A DNA stretch of 15,359 bases from an uncultured Clostridia bacterium (GTDB lineage: Bacteria > Bacillota > Clostridia > TANB77 > CAG-508): NCBI GenBank assembly GCA_944393345.1, contig CALXZW010000024.1, forward strand, positions 1 through 15,359, written 5' to 3'. Both the position numbers and the translations under genes were made by a program. This document shows positions 7,101 through 14,707 of this stretch, piece by piece; the stretch's first letter is position 1, and every line of letters begins with the position of its first letter. The notes beneath the pieces are model-generated. The model saw only the letters and a program-made list of their open reading frames with translations, was not told where the DNA came from and ran no database searches.

Positions 7101-9059
7101 TTATATATTTTGTTTAATTTCACCAGTTTCATAGCATTTTAGTAATTCTTGTAAATCTTCTATTTCATTTTTTAATTTTTTTCCTATATCTGTATCTCCA
7201 ACACTTTTTCTAGTTACTTCTGTCTTTTTTACTATCAATTCCGATATTATATCTTTTTCTTCTTTTATTGCCTTCTCAACAGATTCAAATGGTTTATTTT
7301 GACTTAACAATAATCCATAAGAATTGTATGTTAATACATAACCTGCATTTCCTGTTTTTTCTTGATAACTTTTTGCAAATCCTCCATCTATTACCAATAG
7401 TTTTCCATTCGCTCTTATTGGACTTTCACCATCTTTTGCTTTTACAGGAATATGACCATTTATTATATGTGCATCATTATTTTCTATTCCAAACTCTTTC
7501 AAAATTTTAATACATATATTTTCATTACTTACCTGATAATAGTATGGATTCTTTGGTTCTTTTTTTATTTCTTTATCATTTACAAAATAACTTTCAAAAG
7601 TTGCCATTTTACTTTTTCCAAAAAAAGGTGAATCTGGAGATATCCATAAAAACCACATTATATCTATCAAATTTTTGTCTTTTTCTAATTTTGTTAACCA
7701 AGCTTTATTTATTGTTTCATTTACTAAATCTAAATATTCTTTTCCTTTAACTTTTTTCCCTAAAAATTTTACTTCTTTAAATTCACCATCTTCTGTCATA
7801 GGTATACAACCATGAAATAATAAATTTGAATTAAATATTGTATACAATTCTCCACAGTTGAATATAAAGTCTATATGATCATTTAATTTTAAACTATGTT
7901 TAAAAGATTCACACAATCTTTCCATAACTTCTTTTTCTTCTTCTGTTAATTCATATATATTATTTTTATTTATTGTTGGAAAATTTGTATCATTTATTTC
8001 ATATTTTTCTCCATCTATTATTACATATTTATCCGTTAAGTTCATTTTATCTAACAATAATCTATTTTCTAAATTATATTCTGGATGTTTTTTTATCATT
8101 TGTCCTTCTAATTTAAATTGAATTATAGTTATCGCTTTATGTATTTTACAAATATTATTTTTATCCGAATTATCATATTTGTTTGTTTCAAAAACTTTTG
8201 GTATAAAATTATTACATTCATCATCTTTATATGTTGCCATTGCAAATGTAGATAATGGTCTAATATTTATTCCATAAGCTTCTTCTAAAATTCCAATGTT
8301 ATTATATCTAGCACAAATTCTTATTACTGTTGCTATACATGCTTCGTTTCCACAAGCAGCTCCCATCCATAATATATCATGATTTCCCCATTGCATATCC
8401 ATACTATGAAATTTTTTTAGTTTTTCTATTACTAAATCTGGTGATTTTCCTCTATCAAAAATATCTCCAATTATATGCAAATGATCTATTGCCATTCTTT
8501 TTATTAAATTTGATATTGCAATTATAAAACTATCTGCTTGTTTTAAATCTATTATTGTTTTTATTATTGCTTTATAATATTTGTCTTTATCGTTTGCTAC
8601 TTGTGAATTTAATAATTCGTCAATTACATATTCAAATCCACTTGTTATTGCTTTTCTTACTTTAGATCTTGTATATTTTGAGCTTACTTTTTTAGCTACT
8701 TCTATTAATCTATATAATGTTATATTATACCATTCATCTAAATCTTCTATTTCTTTTTTTATTAATTTTAATTTTTCTTCTGGATAATATATTAATGTTG
8801 CCAATGTTTCTCTCTCTTTTTTACTTATTGTATCACCATATAAGTCTTCTATTTTGCTTTTTATAATTCCTGCTCCATTATTTAGAATATGCTCAAATGG
8901 CTCATACTCTCCATGAATATCACTTAGAAACATTTCTGTTCCTTTTGGTAAATTAATTATCGCTTGTAAGTTTATTATTTCTTCTGATACCTCATTTATG
9001 TTTTTAAATTCTTTACTTAATAATTTTAAGTATTTAATTCTGTCATAACTTCTTTTCAT
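7101..9059 (-). CDS. fbp: Fructose-1,6-bisphosphatase, class III (Firmicute type)
   Basis: Converts fructose-1,6-bisphosphate to fructose-6-phosphate in gluconeogenesis. At 652 residues it is close to the roughly 670 of the Bacillus enzyme and unrelated in sequence to classes I and II. Metal-binding motifs of the calcineurin-like phosphatase fold are present: FLSDIHGEYEPF (D47, H49), GDIFDRG (about 198-204), GNHD (225-228), and later NGHIPV and VIDGGFAKSY. A TTG at 9066-9068 would add three residues, but it directly abuts the GGAGGA (9069-9074). The ATG at 9057-9059 has 9 nt spacing and gives MKRSYDRIKYLK, so I use it. An inverted repeat lies 38-59 nt upstream of the ATG. Intact; likely read through into spoVT. 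Confidence 0.96.
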   Translation of the reverse strand: MKRSYDRIKYLKLLSKEFKNINEVSEEIINLQAIINLPKGTEMFLSDIHGEYEPFEHILNNGAGIIKSKIEDLYGDTISKKERETLATLIYYPEEKLKLIKKEIEDLDEWYNITLYRLIEVAKKVSSKYTRSKVRKAITSGFEYVIDELLNSQVANDKDKYYKAIIKTIIDLKQADSFIIAISNLIKRMAIDHLHIIGDIFDRGKSPDLVIEKLKKFHSMDMQWGNHDILWMGAACGNEACIATVIRICARYNNIGILEEAYGINIRPLSTFAMATYKDDECNNFIPKVFETNKYDNSDKNNICKIHKAITIIQFKLEGQMIKKHPEYNLENRLLLDKMNLTDKYVIIDGEKYEINDTNFPTINKNNIYELTEEEKEVMERLCESFKHSLKLNDHIDFIFNCGELYTIFNSNLLFHGCIPMTEDGEFKEVKFLGKKVKGKEYLDLVNETINKAWLTKLEKDKNLIDIMWFLWISPDSPFFGKSKMATFESYFVNDKEIKKEPKNPYYYQVSNENICIKILKEFGIENNDAHIINGHIPVKAKDGESPIRANGKLLVIDGGFAKSYQEKTGNAGYVLTYNSYGLLLSQNKPFESVEKAIKEEKDIISELIVKKTEVTRKSVGDTDIGKKLKNEIEDLQELLKCYETGEIKQNI

Positions 9060-9096
9060 ATATAACAATCCTCCATATCTTTATATAACCTAAATA

Positions 9097-9118
9097 GCTC
9101 ACGATTAATAACGTGAGC
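9097..9118. promoter_or_regulatory. Inverted repeat upstream of fbp (hairpin or operator)
   Basis: A perfect 7-bp dyad, GCTCACG (9097-9103) and CGTGAGC (9112-9118), encloses an 8-nt AT loop. It lies 23 nt upstream of the fbp ribosome binding site, next to TTATATAAAG, which could be a -10 region. There is no T-tract on either side, so a simple terminator is unlikely. An operator or a transcript-leader hairpin is possible. The repeat also spans the last codons of the decayed coding sequence described next, so it may be partly coincidental. Confidence 0.4.
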
Positions 9119-9968
9119 CTAATTCTAATAAACTTATTTTGTACTTACTTAATATATATTCTAATCCTTTTGAAAATTTTCTAGCATAACTATTTTTATT
9201 GTTGGATATTTTCCTTTTAAATAGTCATCAATTCCTGTTTTAATTGTTTTATATTTTTGGCTCTATTCGTTACTACGTCTATTATTTTTCTCTTATTAAA
9301 ACTATATCTTCATTGCTTACATAATATATTTTTTAAAATAATTTGAAACGAACCATAATATTTAAAAATTTATATATTCATACATAATTCATAAATTTTT
9401 TCATAAAATTGTTCCATTTACATTTCATAACCTGTTTTGCTTTTATTTAATGAGTGATTGCTGAATAAATTGAAATGTTTAATTATTTCCTTTATATCTT
9501 GTGGAACTTGTTCAATTGATGTTTTTCTTAATTCTTCTTCAACAAATTCACAATATTCTGAAGACAATGAAGCTTTATTCATTTCTGTAAAAAATATCAC
9601 TTTTAATGTTTTTATATCATATTTTACAATATTTATTAAACTTATATTTTATTCTTTTACATCTTTTAAAACGTTTTCTATGATATTTTCCCAACTTTTA
9701 TTTTAAAAGAAACTACTATTGTAAATATTAACATTATCTGCATTACTCTATGGCTTGTATTTGATATAATCTATTTACCATCTCATAAATTTTCTTAAAT
9801 TTCTATCCATTAATTGTATTGTTTCAATAAATATTTTTTTACTTAATTCCTCTAAGTTAGAAATAACATATAAAAACATATATATTGTTGTATATCTTTT
9901 TCTATTTAATTGAATAATAAGTATATTCTTATCTTATATCATCTAATATGCTTTCTACTAATTCTTCT
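9105..9968 (-). pseudogene. Decayed coding sequence of unknown family
   Basis: This 0.85-kb stretch has no intact gene, but its minus strand reads like broken protein-coding sequence. Pieces in turn: KKYKEELVESILDDIR just after comF; a 51-codon open piece ending NLRKFMRW (stop at 9775-9777); SWENIIENVLKDVKE, then an in-frame stop; and an open piece at 9418-9600 containing NKASLSSEYCEFVEEELRK and EQVPQDIKEIIKHF. Near the 3' end, IDDYLKGKYPTIKIVM and YARKFSKGLEYILSKYKI lie in adjacent frames, as if one base had been lost. These pieces have neighbour-like codon use and protein-like composition, and the frames shift at several places. I do not recognise the ancestor, and one or two genes could be involved. 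Alternatively it is AT-rich spacer whose open pieces arose by chance. Confidence 0.5.
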
Positions 9969-9977
9969 TTATATTTT

Positions 9978-10613
9978 TTAATCTTTTGCTAAAACTAACA
10001 CAGATATTGTTTTCACATTACCTTGTTTTAATATTTTACTTGCCTCATTTACTGTACTACCAGTAGTATATATATCATCTAGTAAAATAACTTTTTTATT
10101 TTTTATTATTTCTTTATTTTTTAAATCATATACACCTTTAATATTTTTCTGCCTATCTTCTTTATTTAATTTACTTTGTTCTATTATATTTCTTGATTTT
10201 ATTAATACATTGTTATATGGGATTTGTATTTTCTTGCTAATTTCTTTTGCTATTAAATCTGATTGATTATATCCTCTTTCTTTTTGCCTTTTTTTACTTA
10301 TTGGAATTGGTACAATTGTATCATAATTTTTTATAAAATTAAAGAAATCTTCGTTTTTTAACAAAAAATTTACAAATGTTTTGTACAAATATGATTTTTC
10401 CTTAAATTTGTAATTTAATATTATTTTTCTACTATTCCCTTCATATTTAAAACAATATAATAATTTTTGAAAATTTTTATCTTGCATTTCTTCAATCCCA
10501 AATATTGCTTCTTTTTTTAACTGCAGTCTACATTTATTGCATAAATAATCTCTATTTATATTTCCACAAATTCCACATTTGGGTGGAAATATTAATTCTA
10601 AAAAGTTTTTGAT
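9978..10613 (-). CDS. comF: ComF-family phosphoribosyltransferase-like protein, apparent ATC start
   Basis: ComF is a cytosolic protein of the DNA uptake/competence machinery; its relatives share a phosphoribosyltransferase fold. The PRPP-binding motif VILLDDIYTTGST is clear (residues 175-187), as is PIPISKKRQKERGYNQSDLIA. The first internal ATG (10487) would give 169 residues and remove the family's N-terminal zinc finger. Reading the same frame upstream gives that finger intact: LIFPPKCGICG...YLCNKC (C13, C16, C25, C28). The frame is closed above by TAA (10635-10637), and no ATG, GTG or TTG occurs between. GGAGGG (10618-10623) points to ATC at 10611-10613 as the start, giving 211 residues. 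That binding site overlaps the recD2 stop codon, so the two genes are probably translationally coupled. The gene is firm; the start is inferred. Confidence 0.88.
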   Translation of the reverse strand: MKNFLELIFPPKCGICGNINRDYLCNKCRLQLKKEAIFGIEEMQDKNFQKLLYCFKYEGNSRKIILNYKFKEKSYLYKTFVNFLLKNEDFFNFIKNYDTIVPIPISKKRQKERGYNQSDLIAKEISKKIQIPYNNVLIKSRNIIEQSKLNKEDRQKNIKGVYDLKNKEIIKNKKVILLDDIYTTGSTVNEASKILKQGNVKTISVLVLAKD

Positions 10614-10623
10614 TTTTCCCTCC

Positions 10624-12849
10624 TTAAGTATTTCTTAATTTATATTCTAATCCTGTATTTCTTTTTTTTGTATCTACATTATTTATCATATAACTTATAA
10701 TATTTTCGTTACTAATAATTATTAAAAGCTTTTTTGCTCTAGTTATTCCTGTATATAATAAATTTCTTGTTAAAAGCATTGGAGCAGTAAAAGGAATAAC
10801 CATTATTACTACATCGAATTCACTACCGCTGTGCTTTATGTATTGTAATCGCATAACTATGTTCAATTTGATCTACTTCTGAAAATTGATATGTGGCTAT
10901 TTTTTCATCATCAAATTCAACTTCCACTATTTTATCTTTTTCATTTATTTCTTTTATTGTACCCATTTCACCATTAAATACTCCGCTTCCTATTTCTTTT
11001 TTGCCATATACTTCTCTTTCCCAAACTATATCATAATTATTTTTAATTTGCATAATTCTATCGCCTTTTCTAAAAACTGCTCCCATACTTGCTTTTTCCG
11101 GTAAATTATATAAATTTGGATTTAAGACTTTTTGTAATTCTTTATTCAATTCTTTTGTTCCTAGTAATGTTTTTTTTGTAGGTGTTAATACTTGTATGTT
11201 TTGAAAAAAATTATAGTTTCCGAATTTTTCTAATCTTCCTGTACATAAAGATATTACTTGTGCCAACATATTTTCTTGAGATTTTTCTTTTATCCAAAAA
11301 AAGTCTTCTTTTGTGTCATTTTCTATTTCTTCATCATCTTTTGATATAAATGTTTTTCCATTATTTACTCTATGAGCATTTAATATAATTTTTGATCTAG
11401 CTGCTTGTCTAAAAATCTTATCTAAATGTATTGTTGTTATAGTACTAGAAGATATTAAATCTTTTAATACACTGCCTGGACCTACTGAAGATAATTGATC
11501 ACAATCGCCTACTAATACTAATTTCGTTCCTATATATATTGCTTTTAATAAATAATTCATTACAAACATATCTACCATTGATAATTCATCTACAATTACT
11601 ACATCTGCATCTATTGGCTCTCCTTGATATGTACTTGCATTTTTATACAAACTATCTTCATCTATTTTTCCTATTTCTAATAATCTATGTAATGTTGATG
11701 CTTCTTTACCTGTTGTCTCTGTCATTCTTTTTGCTGCTCTTCCGTGTTGGTGCACATAATACAACTTTATATTTTTTTTGTTCATATATATCTACTATGC
11801 TTTTTATTATTGTAGTCTTACCAGTTCCTGGCCCGTCCTGTAATTATAACTACATTATTTTCATTAACTAATTCTATTGCTTGTTTTTGTCTCTCAGATA
11901 ATTCTATTTTTGTTTTTTCTTCAACTCTTTTTAATTCTTCATCTATATTTTTTATTTTTTTAATATTTTTTGCTTTTTGTAATTTAATTATTCTTGTAAT
12001 ATCTTTTTCTGTTGTATAAAAATAATATAGATATACCCATTCTTCATTATCTCTTTTTTCTATTACAATTTCATTTTTCATTTTTAAATTTATAAAATTA
12101 TTTTCTACATCTTCTTTACTAACTTTCAATAAATCTATAACAAAATTTATTAAATTTTCTTTTAATACACAAGAATGTCCATTATTTGTACATCTAATTA
12201 AACCATATTTTATTCCACTTTTTACTCTTTTCTCATTTGAATATTCCATTCCTAAATCCAATGCCATTTTATCTATTTGTTTAAAATCAATTCCTCTTGT
12301 AATGTCTAATAACAGATATGGATTTGCTTCTATTTCTTCTATTGCATTTACACCATATAAGTCAAATACTTTTTTTGCATATTCTGCTCCAATACCAAAT
12401 TTTTCTAAAAATCCAACAATTTGCCATACTTCCCAATTTTCAATAAAACTTTCTGATATTTCTAATGCTTTACTTTTAGATATTCCTCGTATTTTTTCTA
12501 ACTTATATGGTTCTGTTTTCAATATTTTTACTGTTTCTTCTCCAAATAACTTTACAATTTTTTTTGCTGTTGCTTCTCCTACACCTTTTATATTTCCACT
12601 TGCTAAATATTTTTCTATTGCCTTTAATGTTTGTGGCATAAGTTTTTCAAATGTTTCTATTTTAAATTGAATTCCATATTCTTTATGTTCTATAAAATTT
12701 CCTATTAATTTTAAATTGTCACCAGAGTTAACAAACGGTAAATACCCTGTTACTGTCGTTATTTCATCTGTAGTTTCAAATTCCGCTATTGTATAACCAT
12801 TTAATTCATTTCTATATATTATTGTCTGCAATTCTCCTATTAATTCCAT
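10624..12849 (-). CDS. recD2: RecD2-type ATP-dependent 5'-3' DNA helicase, interrupted by three +1 frameshifts
   Basis: SF1B helicase acting in DNA repair and replication-fork maintenance, without RecBC partners in Firmicutes. Removing one base at each of three sites (11835, 11744, 10828) gives a complete 740-residue protein. N-terminal region with helix-hairpin-helix segments (IKGVGEATAKKI; KIRGISKSKA); motif I GGPGTGKTT (338-346); motif Ia APTGRAAKRM (366-375); motif II VDE (D420, E421); motif III GDCDQLSSVGPGS (447-459); IFRQAARS; motif V ITIHKAQGSEF; motif VI LLYTGITRAKK. As read, translation stops after the first site at RARNW. The three insertions sum to three bases, so the last segment is back in the first frame. 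Everything between them is well conserved with no other lesion. Ribosome binding site AGGAG (12856-12860). Its stop overlaps the comF binding site. Could be recoded, newly inactivated or mis-sequenced. Confidence 0.9.
10826..10828 (-). other. recD2 frameshift site 3: CGG followed by stop in helicase motif V
   Basis: The strand reads AAA GCA CAG CGG TAG, ending translation one codon after CGG. Dropping the C at 10828 gives AAA GCA CAG GGT AGT GAA TTC, the conserved HKAQGSEF of motif V, and the frame then stays open through motif VI to the end of the gene. Confidence 0.92.
11742..11744 (-). other. recD2 frameshift site 2: CGG in helicase motif Ia
   Basis: Coming from the Walker A frame, the strand reads GCA CCA ACA CGG AAG AGC AGC and stops 10 codons later. 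Dropping the C at 11744 gives GCA CCA ACA GGA AGA GCA GCA, the conserved APTGRAA of motif Ia. The extra base again sits directly before a conserved glycine codon. Confidence 0.92.
11833..11835 (-). other. recD2 frameshift site 1: CGG in helicase motif I (Walker A)
   Basis: The minus strand reads ACA GGA CGG GCC AGG AAC TGG TAA in frame, giving TGRARNW and stop. Dropping the C at 11835 gives ACA GGA GGG CCA GGA ACT GGT AAG ACT, the perfect Walker A sequence TGGPGTGKT. The shift is at a glycine that the ATPase cannot do without. Confidence 0.92.
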
Positions 12850-12943
12850 TTATTACTCCTAATTCAAATTTTCTTTTAGTCTATCATATATTTTATTAAT
12901 TTTCAATTATTACAAAAAATTTGTTCTACTATATTTGTTTTAT

Positions 12944-13294
12944 TTATACATTTTTCACGTTATCTATAATTTCTTTACATTCTTTCCAATTTAAAACCTT
13001 TAAACAATCATATTCTTTTTCTAATTTCTTTGCAATTACTTTTGTATTATCCGATGAATCTAAATCAACTAACATAATGTTTTTTAGATAATCTTCTTTT
13101 CCATATAATACTTTAAATAATGTTGATCTTATGAATCCTTCAATTTCATCTTCTTGATTTTTTACTGCTATTATAAAATGAATTCCATCTGCTCTAAATT
13201 TAGTATATGTCATTATGTATATTATATTTTTTATTATTTCTATTAAACCATATAATGCTAAAGTCCAAAAAATTATATTTATAATAAATTCCAT
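12944..13294 (-). CDS. Membrane-anchored small protein resembling a truncated family 2 glycosyltransferase fold
   Basis: A 116-residue protein with an N-terminal membrane segment (about 4-30, rich in Ile and aromatics) followed by a short cytosolic domain. That domain has HFIIAVKNQEDEIEGFIRS, then IMLVDLDSSDNTKVIAKKLEKEY, which recalls the first half of the GT-A nucleotide-binding fold, where VDxxSxDxT follows the second strand. The acceptor-binding half and the DxD region are absent, so it is unlikely to be a working glycosyltransferase. I recall similar short proteins in Clostridia but cannot name a family. The ribosome binding site is AGGAGG (13300-13305). It is 94 bp upstream of recD2 and in the same direction. 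The gene is likely real; its function is unknown. Confidence 0.75.
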   Translation of the reverse strand: MEFIINIIFWTLALYGLIEIIKNIIYIMTYTKFRADGIHFIIAVKNQEDEIEGFIRSTLFKVLYGKEDYLKNIMLVDLDSSDNTKVIAKKLEKEYDCLKVLNWKECKEIIDNVKNV

Positions 13295-13342
13295 TTTTGC
13301 CTCCTAAAAGTATTATATGTATTATTTTTTTATTTGTTATTA

Positions 13343-13400
13343 TCCAATTAGGGACGTTTCTTTATGGACAAAATGTCTGAAAGAAACGTCCCTAATTGGA
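13343..13400. repeat. 58-bp near-perfect palindrome (REP/MITE-like element)
   Basis: Perfect 21-bp inverted arms at 13343-13363 and 13380-13400, each containing GGGACGTTTCTTT or its complement AAAGAAACGTCCC, enclose a 16-nt centre that itself forms a small GACA-AAA-TGTC hairpin. The arms are richer in G+C than the flanking DNA. Palindromes of this general form (GGGAC...TTCTTT...GTCCC) recur in Clostridia genomes as dispersed repeats; that is from memory. The right arm ends 6 bp before the stop codon of the LD-carboxypeptidase, so the element may also act as its terminator, although no long T-tract follows. Confidence 0.85.
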
Positions 13401-13406
13401 CATACT

Positions 13407-14489
13407 TTATTTAAATATTGTTTTTATTTTTCCTTTTCCCTTTGATGATTCTATTTCTAAAATTGCACCATTTACTATTGCTAACTGTGGAGCAACATGC
13501 CCTATATCTGCATCATATATTATTGGTATTTTCAAATTGCCTAAAATTTCTTTTAAAGTTTCCTCAAAATTTATATCATAATCATTTCTTAGAAATAGTG
13601 ACCTACCAAATATTATACCTTTACAATTATTAAAATATCCTGCCATTTTCATTTGCCATAATGTCAAATATAATGTTGGTGTACTCATTTCAAAAACCTC
13701 TAAAAACCATATAATTCCATCTTTTTTATATTTTTCTATATAATTTTTTACATTATCATATTTTGTACCTATAAAAAATTTTATACAATCTAAACAACCA
13801 CCTATTGCTCTACCTTTCATAGTTATAGATTCTTCATTATTTAAGTTTTTCCAATTATTAATTTTTGTTAATTTATATCCCTCATTTAATTTTTCACTTT
13901 CAATATTTGTTCCTAATATTTGTTGTTGATTTTCTATTGTTTCATTTGAGTTTTCTTCTTTTCTAAAATCAATAATTTCTTCACATTTTTCAAAAGATTG
14001 TTGTATTATTTCTTTTCCACTTGCAATTTCTAATGCATCTATTAAATTTTGACATAACGGTTTCATTGCATAATCTTTTATATTTTGGCAATATATAGAT
14101 GGAATTTCTAGTATTGTATTAAATAAATAATTAATTCCTGTAATATCAGAATAACCTTGCATCCATTTAGGTTTTAATTTTTTAATTTTATCAAAATCTA
14201 AATATTCTAATATTTCTACTAAAAAATCTCCGCCTGTCGCAAATATTATATGTTTTACTTTATCATTTTCTAGTAACTCCATAAGTTCTTTTGCTCTTTG
14301 TTTTCCTGAAGCACTTCTGCCTTTTTCCTCTTTTCTTACACTTTCAGTTTCTAATATTTCATATCCAATTTTTCGCAAATTTTTTTCTGCTTCTTCTAAT
14401 TTTTTTATTGCAAACTCTTGTGTAATCCCTCCTGAAGGTGCACATATTCCTATAGTATCTCCTATTTTTAAATTTTCTGGGTATTGCAT
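13407..14489 (-). CDS. S66-family LD-carboxypeptidase / MccF-like serine peptidase
   Basis: S66 peptidases cleave the L,D-bond of peptidoglycan tetrapeptides (LdcA) or inactivate microcin C (MccF). The 360-residue protein opens with LKIGDTIGICAPSG, typical of the family. The nucleophile elbow QGYSDITGI gives S114; the other triad members expected for the family fit E264 (WFLEVFE) and H331 (DADIGHVAPQL). IFATGGDFLVEILEYLD matches the GG...LL..LD region before the serine. GGCLDCIKFFIGTKYD matches the usual GGNL...GT segment. The absence of a visible signal peptide fits a cytosolic enzyme in cell-wall recycling or peptide-antibiotic immunity; motifs alone do not separate LdcA from MccF. Ribosome binding site AAAGGAG. 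It is divergent from the 49-residue plus-strand gene, and its stop is 6 bp from the palindrome. Confidence 0.92.
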   Translation of the reverse strand: MQYPENLKIGDTIGICAPSGGITQEFAIKKLEEAEKNLRKIGYEILETESVRKEEKGRSASGKQRAKELMELLENDKVKHIIFATGGDFLVEILEYLDFDKIKKLKPKWMQGYSDITGINYLFNTILEIPSIYCQNIKDYAMKPLCQNLIDALEIASGKEIIQQSFEKCEEIIDFRKEENSNETIENQQQILGTNIESEKLNEGYKLTKINNWKNLNNEESITMKGRAIGGCLDCIKFFIGTKYDNVKNYIEKYKKDGIIWFLEVFEMSTPTLYLTLWQMKMAGYFNNCKGIIFGRSLFLRNDYDINFEETLKEILGNLKIPIIYDADIGHVAPQLAIVNGAILEIESSKGKGKIKTIFK

Positions 14490-14505
14490 TTTTTCTCCTT
14501 TACTT

Positions 14506-14530
14506 TTGTAACCATTTTTCGTATTTACAA
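14506..14530. promoter_or_regulatory. Dyad in the divergent intergenic region
   Basis: The 63-bp gap between two divergent genes holds TTGTAA (14506-14511) and TTACAA (14525-14530), a short inverted repeat with 13-nt spacing that could bind a dimeric regulator. TATAAA at 14531-14536 may be the -10 of the plus-strand gene. Both are short motifs in AT-rich DNA, so chance is a real alternative. Confidence 0.22.
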
Positions 14531-14552
14531 TATAAAATTTTAGGTGATGTTA

Positions 14553-14702
14553 ATGAATCCTTATGCTTTTGTTAATTTTATTTCCTTATTGGCTTGCGAA
14601 ATTGCTAAAGATAAATCTTCTGAAGAACTTGAAATTTTAGCTGTACTTTTTACTCAATTAGGTGATACTTTAGCAACTATTGGTATTTTGAAAAGTGATT
14701 AA
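14553..14702 (+). CDS. Small helical protein (49 aa), probably DUF6774-type
   Basis: This is the only recognised plus-strand gene. It encodes 49 residues starting MNPYAFVNFISLLACEIAKD and containing ELEILAVLFTQLGDTLATI. The LxxLAxxFxQLGDTLATI pattern is one I recall from small Clostridia proteins grouped as DUF6774; that name is from memory. Function is unknown. It is likely two amphipathic helices, with no signal peptide. Ribosome binding site AGGTGA (14542-14547), 5 nt from the ATG. The gene converges on the next minus-strand gene with only 5 bp between the stop codons. Confidence 0.8.
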   Translation: MNPYAFVNFISLLACEIAKDKSSEELEILAVLFTQLGDTLATIGILKSD

Positions 14703-14707
14703 CAATA

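Noticed and set aside
9458..9706. 82-codon open frame on the plus strand in the gene-poor stretch
   Set aside because: It has no convincing ribosome binding site, and its composition is a shadow of the minus-strand piece at 9418-9600, which is more protein-like.
10624..10866. Separate 80-codon gene starting at 10866
   Set aside because: Its first 13 residues are out-of-frame recD2 sequence. From GSEF onwards it is the end of RecD2, with motif VI LLYTGITRAK.
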